Below, piece by piece: positions 23,633 to 30,176 of a stretch of 30,176 nt of DNA. The notes below the pieces were generated by a model. That model was not told where the DNA came from. It searched no databases and was given only the letters and a program-made list of their open reading frames with translations. The DNA is from Muribaculaceae bacterium. Lineage in GTDB: Bacteria; Bacteroidota; Bacteroidia; Bacteroidales; Muribaculaceae. The DNA lies in NCBI GenBank assembly GCA_017545095.1, contig JAFYCU010000202.1, forward strand, positions 1-30,176. The letters run 5' to 3'. Numbering within the stretch: position 1 is the first letter of the stretch; each line of letters begins with the position of its first letter. A program made the translations under genes and the position numbers.

Positions 23633-25504
23633 GTGGAACCACTCAAGCACGAATGCGGAATAGCCATGATCAGGCTACGCAAGCCCCTCGGTTATTACAA
23701 GGAAAAATACGGCACGCCGCTTTATGGCCTCAACAAGCTGTATCTGCTCATGGAAAAGCAGCACAACCGCGGCCAGGAGGCAGCCGGCGTGGGCTGCGTG
23801 AGCATGACCTCGCAGCCCGGCGAGGAATACGTCTATCGCGAGCGTGCGTTGGGTACGGGTGCCATCGACACCATTTTCGGCAGCATACGCAGCCAAATCC
23901 ACCAGGCACTGGTAAACGGCGAGCCGCGCACACCCTTCGAGGGCGAGCTGTATATGGGTCACCTGCGCTACAGCACCACCGGCAAGAGCGGCATGAAATA
24001 TGTGCATCCGTTCCTGCGGCGCAACAACTGGAAGTCGCGCAACCTGATGCTGTGCGGCAACTTTAATATGACCAACGTGGACGAGATTTTCGCCGACATC
24101 GTGAGCCGCGGGCAGCACCCACGCGTGATGAGCGACACCATCATCCTGCTCGAACAGCTTGGCGAGGCCCTCGACAACGAGAACCAACGTCTGCACCGCC
24201 TGTTCCGCGACCAGGGTTTCACCGGCGAGCCGCTCACCCAGCGCATGGAGGACAACCTCGACTTCAGGCGCATCCTCGCCCACCCCGCCACCACGTGGGA
24301 CGGCGGCTACGCCATGTGCGGCATCACCGGCAGCGGCGACCTGTTTGTGATGCGCGACCCGCACGGCATCAGGCCCGCATGGTATTACTGCGACGACGAC
24401 ATTTTTGTCGCCGCCAGCGAGCGGGCGGCCATTCAAACAGCACTGGACGTGGGCAGCAACCAAGTGCTTGAGGTGACTCCGGGCAGCGCCATCATCGTCA
24501 AGAACGATGCCTCGCTGCACACCCAGCAAATCCTGCCCCAGCTCGACAACCGCCGGTGCTCGTTTGAGCGTATCTACTTCTCGCGTGGCACCGACAGCGA
24601 CATCTACCGCGAGCGAAAAGCCCTGGGGCGCATCCTGGCTCCGCGCATCGTAGAGGCCGTGGACGGCGACCTGGAACACACCATCTTCTCGTTTATCCCC
24701 AACACCGCCGAGGTGGCCTATCTGGGCATGATCGAAGGCTTGGAAGAACACATCAGACAGCAACAGGTACAGGCCATCAAGCTCCTAAACCCGGCCGACA
24801 ACGACTACGAATCGCAGCTGCACGACATCCTGGCCCAGAAGCCGCGCATCGAGAAAATCGCCAACAAAGACATCAAGCTGCGCACGTTCATCGCCGAGGG
24901 AAACCAGCGCAACGAGCTGGCGGCGCACGTCTATGACATCACCTACGGCCAAGTGCGCGACCACGTCGACAACCTGGTGGTGATCGACGACAGCATTGTG
25001 CGCGGCACCACGCTGCGGCAGAGCATCGTGCGCATCCTCGACCGCCTGCACCCCCGGCGCATCATCATCGTGTCGTCGTCGCCTCAGGTGCGCTACCCCG
25101 ACCACTACGGCATCGACATGAGTCGCATCGACGAGTTCTGCGCCTTCCGCGCAGCCGTGCAGCTCCTGCGCGACACACATCAAGCACACATCATCGACGA
25201 GGTTTACCGCCTGTGCAAAGACCAGGAGGGCATGCCCAAGGAGGAGATGGCGAACCACGTGACGCGCATCTACGAACCGTTCACCGACGAGCAACTGTCG
25301 CACAAAATCGCCGACATGCTCACCGACAAGGACATCCACACGCAGGTGGAAATCATCTACCAGACACTCGACGGTTTGCACCAGGCATGCCCGCTCACCC
25401 CCGGCGACTGGTACTTCAGCGGCAACTACCCCACCCCAGGCGGCAACCGCATGGTGAACCGCGCATTCATCAACTGGTACGAGGGAAACCCCGGCAAGCG
25501 TTGA
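23633..25504 (+). CDS. purF: Amidophosphoribosyltransferase, long Bacteroidetes form
   Basis: A 623-residue glutamine-PRPP amidotransferase homologue (first step of purine synthesis). I place the start at GTG 23633 (VEPLKHECGIAMIRL), because Bacteroidales homologues begin M-E-x-L-K-H-E-C-G; ATGs at 23567 and 23576 would add about 20 unconserved residues. The class II nucleophile Cys at residue 7 would be exposed by propeptide removal. Ntn-domain motifs NRGQEAAGVG, GHLRYSTTG and CGNFNMTN are present. The phosphoribosyltransferase domain has the PRPP loop VVIDDSIVRGTT (about 465-476). It is about 120-150 residues longer than classical PurF, with an insert in the first half and a C-terminal extension. 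Whether it replaces or supplements a classical PurF cannot be told here. Confidence 0.87.
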   Translation: MEPLKHECGIAMIRLRKPLGYYKEKYGTPLYGLNKLYLLMEKQHNRGQEAAGVGCVSMTSQPGEEYVYRERALGTGAIDTIFGSIRSQIHQALVNGEPRTPFEGELYMGHLRYSTTGKSGMKYVHPFLRRNNWKSRNLMLCGNFNMTNVDEIFADIVSRGQHPRVMSDTIILLEQLGEALDNENQRLHRLFRDQGFTGEPLTQRMEDNLDFRRILAHPATTWDGGYAMCGITGSGDLFVMRDPHGIRPAWYYCDDDIFVAASERAAIQTALDVGSNQVLEVTPGSAIIVKNDASLHTQQILPQLDNRRCSFERIYFSRGTDSDIYRERKALGRILAPRIVEAVDGDLEHTIFSFIPNTAEVAYLGMIEGLEEHIRQQQVQAIKLLNPADNDYESQLHDILAQKPRIEKIANKDIKLRTFIAEGNQRNELAAHVYDITYGQVRDHVDNLVVIDDSIVRGTTLRQSIVRILDRLHPRRIIIVSSSPQVRYPDHYGIDMSRIDEFCAFRAAVQLLRDTHQAHIIDEVYRLCKDQEGMPKEEMANHVTRIYEPFTDEQLSHKIADMLTDKDIHTQVEIIYQTLDGLHQACPLTPGDWYFSGNYPTPGGNRMVNRAFINWYEGNPGKR

Positions 25505-25523
25505 ACAACAACAGGAGGTTAAG

Positions 25524-25588
25524 TTAAATAAGGGAATAAGGGATAAGACACGGCCTGCCATGTCCAGGGCTTATGATCTCTAATGTCT
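25524..25588. repeat. Heptamer-like repeats around a CGGCCTGCC palindrome
   Basis: AATAAGG-like 7/8-mers (25524-25546) precede the palindrome GACACGGCCTGCCATGTCC (25547-25565). CTAATGT-like heptamers follow (about 25577-25590). The palindrome shares its centre with 17293-17316. It fills the gap between purF and the flavoprotein gene. Confidence 0.45.
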
Positions 25589-25631
25589 AATGCACCGACA
25601 ATATCAAGTTATTTTAAAATACCAACCTAAA

Positions 25632-26579
25632 ATGAGTAACCGTATATCACAACTATTTGGAATCGAGTATCCCATCATTGCCGGCGGCATGGTGTGGTGC
25701 AGCGGGTGGCGGCTGGCTGCGGCCGTGAGCGAGGCTGGTGGCCTTGGTCTGCTGGGTGCCGGGTCGATGACTCCCGAGGTGCTGCGTGAGCACATCGTCA
25801 AGTGCCGCGAGGCCACGAGCAAGCCGTTTGGTGTGAACGTGCCGCTGATGAAGCCCGACGCTCCGGCCATCATGGAGGTCATCGCCCAAGAACGTGTGCC
25901 AGTGGTGTTCACCAGTGCCGGCAGCCCCAAGAAATGGACCGGCTGGCTCCATGAGCGCGGCATCAAGGTGGCCCATGTGGTGGCCTCGAGCACGTTTGCA
26001 CGCAAGTGCGAGGACGCCGGAGTGGATGCCGTGGTGGCCGAGGGCTTTGAGGCCGGCGGACACAACGGCCGCGAGGAGACCACCACGCTGTGCCTGATTC
26101 CCGCTGTGCGACGTGCCACCACGCTGCCGCTGATTGCCGCTGGAGGCATCGCCACCGGACAGGCCTGGCTCGCCACCGAGGTGCTCGGCGCCGAGGGGGT
26201 ACAAATGGGCACGCGTTTCGCACTCACCGCCGAGAGCGGCGCTCACGAGGCTTTCAAGCAGCGATGCCTCAACCTCGACGAGGGCGACACCAAGCTGCTG
26301 TTGCGAAAACTCTCGCCCACACGGCTGGTGCGTGGCGGGTTCTTCGATGCCATCGAACAGGCCGAGAACGCCGGAGCCTCGAGCGAACAGCTGCTCGAAA
26401 TCATCGGCACCGGAAAGTCGCGCTTGGGAATCTTCGAGGGGGACCTCGACAATGGCGAGCTCGAAATAGGACAAGTGGCAAGTCTGCTCAAGGGCAAACC
26501 CACCCAAACCGTGCAGGAAGTATTCGACGAACTCCTCGCCGACTACCACCATGCCCGCCACTCACTGGCCAATGGATGA
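25632..26579 (+). CDS. FabK/nitronate monooxygenase-like flavin oxidoreductase
   Basis: A 315-residue FMN-dependent TIM-barrel enzyme; the start is the ATG at 25632 (MSNRISQLFGIEYPIIAGGM). Family motifs are the N-terminal PIIAGGMVW, FGVNVPLM (about 73-80), VVAEGFEAGGHNG (phosphate and active-site loop with His, about 136-148) and PLIAAGGIATG (about 167-177). The family includes enoyl-ACP reductase II (FabK) and nitronate monooxygenase. The EAGGH loop is shared by both, so the substrate is undecided; fatty-acid elongation is plausible. Length is normal. It follows purF by 127 bp of repeat-rich sequence and may have its own weak promoter. Confidence 0.88.
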   Translation: MSNRISQLFGIEYPIIAGGMVWCSGWRLAAAVSEAGGLGLLGAGSMTPEVLREHIVKCREATSKPFGVNVPLMKPDAPAIMEVIAQERVPVVFTSAGSPKKWTGWLHERGIKVAHVVASSTFARKCEDAGVDAVVAEGFEAGGHNGREETTTLCLIPAVRRATTLPLIAAGGIATGQAWLATEVLGAEGVQMGTRFALTAESGAHEAFKQRCLNLDEGDTKLLLRKLSPTRLVRGGFFDAIEQAENAGASSEQLLEIIGTGKSRLGIFEGDLDNGELEIGQVASLLKGKPTQTVQEVFDELLADYHHARHSLANG

Positions 26580-26681
26580 GGAAACAGCCCCAAAACCCCA
26601 AGGCCCAGAGCAGCCCCAAACTCCTCCTGGAGGGTCTTACTGAACGATTGACTCCACATTGCCTGAACATATCATTCCGTT

Positions 26682-26712
26682 TTGGTCATGTGAGAATTTA
26701 TTTGTAAATTTG
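26682..26712 (+). promoter_or_regulatory. Promoter for the AAA ATPase gene
   Basis: TTG (26682-26684), 20 bp, TAAATTTG (26705-26712). The leader to the ATG at 26738 is about 20 nt. Confidence 0.8.
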
Positions 26713-26737
26713 CAGCGAGTAATTGGAAATCGACAAT

Positions 26738-28339
26738 ATGGAACGCTTTTTCAACACCGCCGGGCCGAATATTCCCGAAGACAACTACACACTCGACCCT
26801 TTGAGCCGTTTTGATTTGGATGAAATGCTGACACTCATCCGACAGAAGCGTTATTTTGTGCTTCACGCGCCACGGCAAACGGGCAAAACTTCGTGCATGC
26901 TTGCCCTGCGCGACTACCTCAACAAGCATGGCGACTACATTGCCGTGTATGCCCATGTGGAGGGCGGGCAGGCCTCGCGCAACAATGTTGCCGCAGTGGT
27001 GGCCGGCACGGTGAACGTCATTGCCACCGAAACAGCCGACATTGTGGGCGATGACATTCCTCGTAAAGCGAGAGCCGACGTGCAGGACGAGAACGAGAGC
27101 ACAATGCTATCGGCATTCTTAACCAAGCTGTCGAAAGCCTTGCCCAAACCATTGGTGCTGTTCATTGATGAGATAGACTCGCTAGTGGGCGACTCGCTGG
27201 TGAGTGTACTACGGCAAGTGCGCGCTGGTTACGCCCGTCGTCCCGAAAGCTTTCCGCAGAGCATCGTGCTGTGTGGGGTGCGCGACGTGCGCGACTACCG
27301 CATACACACCTCCACCGGCGAAATCATCACCGGCGGCTCGGCGTTCAACATCAAGGCCAAGTCGCTGCGTCTGGGCGATTTCACCATTGATGAAATTCGC
27401 GAGCTTTACAGCCAGCACACCGCCGAGACAGGGCAACGGTTCGAGGACGAGTGCTTCCCCTTTGTGTGGCAGGCCACCGAGGGACAACCCTGGCTCGTGA
27501 ACGCACTAGGCAACGAGGTAACCAATGAAATGAAAGAGAACCGTGACCGTAGCGTGGCGATCACTCCCGAGATGATGTACCGCGCACAGGAACGCATCAT
27601 CTACCGCCGCGACACGCACATCGACATCCTCATCGACAAGCTGCGCGAGCCGCGCGTGCGACGCGTCATCCAGCCCATCCTCGCCAGTGCCGAGAACACC
27701 GACGGCAGCGGCATCAAGCCCGACGATATCCAGTACGTCATCGACCTGGGCCTCATCAAGAGCGAGGTGGGCAAGCCGCTGCGCATCGCCAACGCCATCT
27801 ACCGCGAAATCATCCCGCGCGAACTCACGTGGGACAAGCAGCGCACGCTCCTGCAGGACCCGCAATGCTACCTGAACGAAGATGGCAGCATCAATATGGA
27901 GAAACTCCTGCTCGAGTTCCAGCAGTTCTTCCGGCAGAACGCCGACTCGTGGATTGGCCAAATTGACTATGCCGAGGCAGGCCCGCAGTTGCTCTTGCAG
28001 GCGTTCCTGCAGCGGGTGGTCAACGGCGGCGGGTACATCGACCGCGAGTACGGCCTGGGCCGATGCCGCACCGACCTGCTCATCCGCAAACCGCTCACCG
28101 ACGGCTACGGAGGTCCCGTGCAGCGCGTGGTGATGGAACTGAAAATCCTGCGCGGCGGAATGAAGAAAACGATTGCCGACGGGCTGAAGCAGACGGCCAA
28201 ATACATGGACTACGTGGGCAACGTGGACGAGGGGCACCTCATCATCTTCGACCGCACAGGCAAGCTATCGTGGACCAAGCGCATCTGGCACCACACCGAG
28301 CACTACGACGGCCGCGACATCACCGTGTGGGGAATGTAG
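26738..28339 (+). CDS. AAA ATPase with C-terminal PD-(D/E)XK-like domain
   Basis: A 533-residue protein that begins MERFFNTAGP (ATG 26738). The N-terminal AAA-like domain (about 1-250, PF14516-like) has a Walker A variant HAPRQTGKTS (about 44-53; Ala replaces the first Gly of GxxxxGK), Walker B PLVLFIDEID (about 136-145) and LCGVRDVRDYRI as a likely sensor region. A helical/winged-helix middle follows (about 250-400). The C terminus holds YGLGRCRTDLLI (about 440) and RVVMELKILRG (about 463-473), where Asp and Glu-x-Lys are spaced as in PD-(D/E)XK nucleases. This two-part layout is common in Bacteroidetes and of unknown role; DNA processing or anti-phage activity is only inference. It is transcribed alone from a strong promoter. 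Confidence 0.82.
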   Translation: MERFFNTAGPNIPEDNYTLDPLSRFDLDEMLTLIRQKRYFVLHAPRQTGKTSCMLALRDYLNKHGDYIAVYAHVEGGQASRNNVAAVVAGTVNVIATETADIVGDDIPRKARADVQDENESTMLSAFLTKLSKALPKPLVLFIDEIDSLVGDSLVSVLRQVRAGYARRPESFPQSIVLCGVRDVRDYRIHTSTGEIITGGSAFNIKAKSLRLGDFTIDEIRELYSQHTAETGQRFEDECFPFVWQATEGQPWLVNALGNEVTNEMKENRDRSVAITPEMMYRAQERIIYRRDTHIDILIDKLREPRVRRVIQPILASAENTDGSGIKPDDIQYVIDLGLIKSEVGKPLRIANAIYREIIPRELTWDKQRTLLQDPQCYLNEDGSINMEKLLLEFQQFFRQNADSWIGQIDYAEAGPQLLLQAFLQRVVNGGGYIDREYGLGRCRTDLLIRKPLTDGYGGPVQRVVMELKILRGGMKKTIADGLKQTAKYMDYVGNVDEGHLIIFDRTGKLSWTKRIWHHTEHYDGRDITVWGM

Positions 28340-28347
28340 GGCTTTGT

Positions 28348-28505
28348 AGTTCATTGTTCACTGTTTCAACGCATTGCGTCACTTGTGGCTTAATAGTTCA
28401 GAGTTCATAGTTCACAGTTTCGCCGCATTGCGTCACATGTAGCTCGTAGCTTGTAGCTCTTATGTTCTTATGTCAAACGCAGTCAAGGGCTTATGTTCTT
28501 ATGTC
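28348..28505. repeat. Two tandem composite repeat units (heptamers + CGCATTGCGTCAC)
   Basis: Unit 1 has three AGTTCAT-like heptamers (28348-28368) and core ACGCATTGCGTCAC (28369-28382). Unit 2 has four heptamers (28395-28422), core CCGCATTGCGTCAC (28423-28436) and three GTAGCTC-type heptamers (28439-28459). The 15-mer TTATGTTCTTATGTC then occurs twice (28460-28474 and 28491-28505). It fills the 197-bp gap before the peptidase gene; no clear promoter box was found here. Confidence 0.8.
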
Positions 28506-28536
28506 TAAACAATTACTTCAACAAACAAATAACTGA

Positions 28537-30176
28537 ATGAAAACGACAATCCTTGCCGCCGCTTTGGTGGCACTGTCATCGACCGCTATGGCACAGACAA
28601 GCAATTTCAACTATGTGGTGGACCGCTTCGCCGACATCCAGGTGCTGCGCTACCAGGTCCCGGAGTTTGAGCAACTCACGCTCAAGCAGAAAAAACTCGT
28701 TTATTACCTCACCGAGGCGGCCCTGCAGGGGCGCGACATCCTTACCGACCAGAACGGCAAGTACAACCTGCTGGTGCGTCAGGTGCTGGAGCAAATCTAC
28801 ACCAACTATCAGGGCGACCGCAACTCGGCCGACTTCAAGGGGCTGGAGCTGTACCTGAAGCAGATTTGGTTCGGCAACGGCATTTACCACCACTACGGCA
28901 TGGACAAGTTCACGCCGCAGTTCGGCATCGACTTCTTCGTGGCCGAGTACAACAAGCTACCGCTGAGCAAGCTGCCCATCAACTCGTGCGACCGTTGCAC
29001 CGAGGAGGGCAAGTGCGACAAGGCCGCGCGCCTGCGCAAGACGCTCGAAAAGGTGATCTTCGACCCCACGTTCATGCCCAAGAAGGTAAACCAGGCCGAC
29101 GGCGAGGACCTGATCCTGACATCGGCCACCAACCTCTATGATGGAGTCACTCAGCAGGAGGTGGAGGACTTCTACGCCACCATGAAGAACCCCAACGACA
29201 GCACGCCCATCTCCTACGGCCTGAACTGCAAGGTGGTCAAGGAGAACGGCCGCGTGGTGGAGAAGCCCTACAAGGTGGGCGGACTCTACTCCGAGGCCAT
29301 CGTGAACATCATCTACTGGCTGCAAAAGGCGCAGGGCGTGGCCGAGACTAGCGCGCAGCGCGACTACATCGCCAAGCTCATCGAGTTCTACACCACGGGG
29401 TCGCTGCTCACGTTCGATGACTACAGCATCCTGTGGGCCGAGGACACCAAGAGCCAGGTCGATTTCATCAATGGCTTTATCGAGAGCTACGGTGACCCGC
29501 TGGGCATGACGGGTTCGTGGGAGAGCATCGTCAACTTCCGCAACGAGGCCGCCTCGAAGCGGTCGAAAATCATCAGCGGCAACGCGCAGTGGTTCGAGGA
29601 CCACTCGCCCGTCGATAGCCGCTTCAAGAAAGAGCAGGTCACGGGCGTGAGCGCCAAGGTCATCACCGCCGCCATCCTCGCCGGCGACAGCTACCCCAGC
29701 ACGCCCATCGGCATCAACCTGCCCAACAGCAACTGGATTCGCGCCCAGCACGGCTCGAAGTCGGTGTCGCTCGAGAACATCACCGATGCCTACGACGAGG
29801 TGGCCAATGGTTCGGGACTCAACGAGGAGTTTGCCTTCAGCCCCGTGGAGGTGGACCTGATGCGCAAATACCTCACGCTGGCCGACAAACTGCACACCGA
29901 CCTGCACGAGTGCCTGGGACACGCCAGCGGCCAGCTGCTGCCGGGCGTGGACCCCGACGCGCTCAAGGCCCACGGCTCCACACTCGAGGAGGCTCGCGCC
30001 GACCTGTTCGCACTCTACTACCTCGCCGACCCCAAACTCGTGGAACTCGGCATATTCGAAAACATGGAGGTCCATAAGTCGGAGTACTACAAATACATCA
30101 TGAACGGCCTCATGACCCAACTCTACCGCATCGAGCCGGGCAAGGACATCGAGGAGAGCCACATGCGCAACCGCAA
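28537..30176 (+). CDS. Dipeptidyl peptidase III (M49), 3' end outside window
   Basis: A partial gene: 546 codons from the ATG at 28537 to the window edge, with no stop. A signal peptide (MKTTILAAALVALSSTAMAQ) directs it to the periplasm, unlike cytosolic eukaryotic DPP III. The M49 zinc motif HECLGH (His457, Glu458, His462) and the second motif EEARAD (third ligand near Glu485) are present. The Bacteroides-type forms differ from the HELLGH/EECRAE of eukaryotes in this way. The enzyme removes dipeptides from the N terminus of short peptides. About 100-150 residues are probably missing, as the family is usually about 650-700 long. Confidence 0.92.
   Translation, partial: MKTTILAAALVALSSTAMAQTSNFNYVVDRFADIQVLRYQVPEFEQLTLKQKKLVYYLTEAALQGRDILTDQNGKYNLLVRQVLEQIYTNYQGDRNSADFKGLELYLKQIWFGNGIYHHYGMDKFTPQFGIDFFVAEYNKLPLSKLPINSCDRCTEEGKCDKAARLRKTLEKVIFDPTFMPKKVNQADGEDLILTSATNLYDGVTQQEVEDFYATMKNPNDSTPISYGLNCKVVKENGRVVEKPYKVGGLYSEAIVNIIYWLQKAQGVAETSAQRDYIAKLIEFYTTGSLLTFDDYSILWAEDTKSQVDFINGFIESYGDPLGMTGSWESIVNFRNEAASKRSKIISGNAQWFEDHSPVDSRFKKEQVTGVSAKVITAAILAGDSYPSTPIGINLPNSNWIRAQHGSKSVSLENITDAYDEVANGSGLNEEFAFSPVEVDLMRKYLTLADKLHTDLHECLGHASGQLLPGVDPDALKAHGSTLEEARADLFALYYLADPKLVELGIFENMEVHKSEYYKYIMNGLMTQLYRIEPGKDIEESHMRNR

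Overview
The window (about 30 kb, high GC) looks like chromosome of a gut-type Bacteroidales bacterium, most like Muribaculaceae or Prevotellaceae; I cannot fix the genus. The evidence is lineage-typical genes (DUF4494 next to YggS, long PurF paralogue, LysM/periplasmic-binding fusion followed by a PorT-like barrel, BspA-like repeats with dockerin and SUMF1 modules, GH78 rhamnosidase, class A acid phosphatase) and Bacteroidetes-type promoters. At least nine promoters fit TTG, exactly 20 bp, TAnnTTTG, and I see little Shine-Dalgarno signal.

Layout. 1-183: 5' end of an MFS sugar permease (-). 411-1475: secreted dockerin + SUMF1-fold protein (-). 1658-2764: exported CarboxypepD_reg-like protein (+). 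2926-4919: secreted protein of unknown role plus PAP2 acid phosphatase (+), ended by a strong terminator. 5142-7943: uvrA (-). 8168-10670 (+): two YtxH-like proteins, a holin-III-like membrane protein, a small basic protein and a secreted Ntn-hydrolase. 10671-11168: no intact gene, but a decayed IS200/RAYT-like transposase and a cluster of palindromes. 11169-13208 (-): large BspA/BIG2/dockerin/SUMF1 surface protein broken by one in-frame TAA. 13295-18184 (-): GH78 rhamnosidase, yggS, DUF4494 and type II pantothenate kinase. 18399-20899 (+): LysM/periplasmic-binding protein and outer-membrane barrel. 20963-22033 (-): holA, divergent from a stand-alone HsdR-N-like nuclease (22091-22570, +). 22637-22710: tRNA-Arg(ACG) with promoter and terminator. 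22824-23429 (-): lipoprotein. 23633-26579 (+): PurF-type amidotransferase and FabK/nitronate-monooxygenase-like flavoprotein. 26738-28339 (+): AAA ATPase with a PD-(D/E)XK-like C terminus. 28537 to the end (+): dipeptidyl peptidase III, cut by the window edge.

The genes are mostly housekeeping (repair, replication, purine and CoA metabolism, PLP homeostasis) mixed with envelope and secreted glycan or protein-handling functions.

Two signals stand out. First, the two SUMF1-domain proteins, about 10 kb apart, are nearly alike until a 23-codon C-terminal patch. There 16 of 23 residues differ, mostly at NNC codons, before an identical LGLRLAR tail. This is the pattern of a diversity-generating retroelement (DGR) variable region, although no reverse transcriptase or template repeat is visible here. 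Second, many intergenic gaps carry degenerate 7-bp tandem repeats, often next to a shared core near CCGCATTGCGYCAC or a palindrome centred on CGGCCTGCC. Together these form a dispersed intergenic repeat family.
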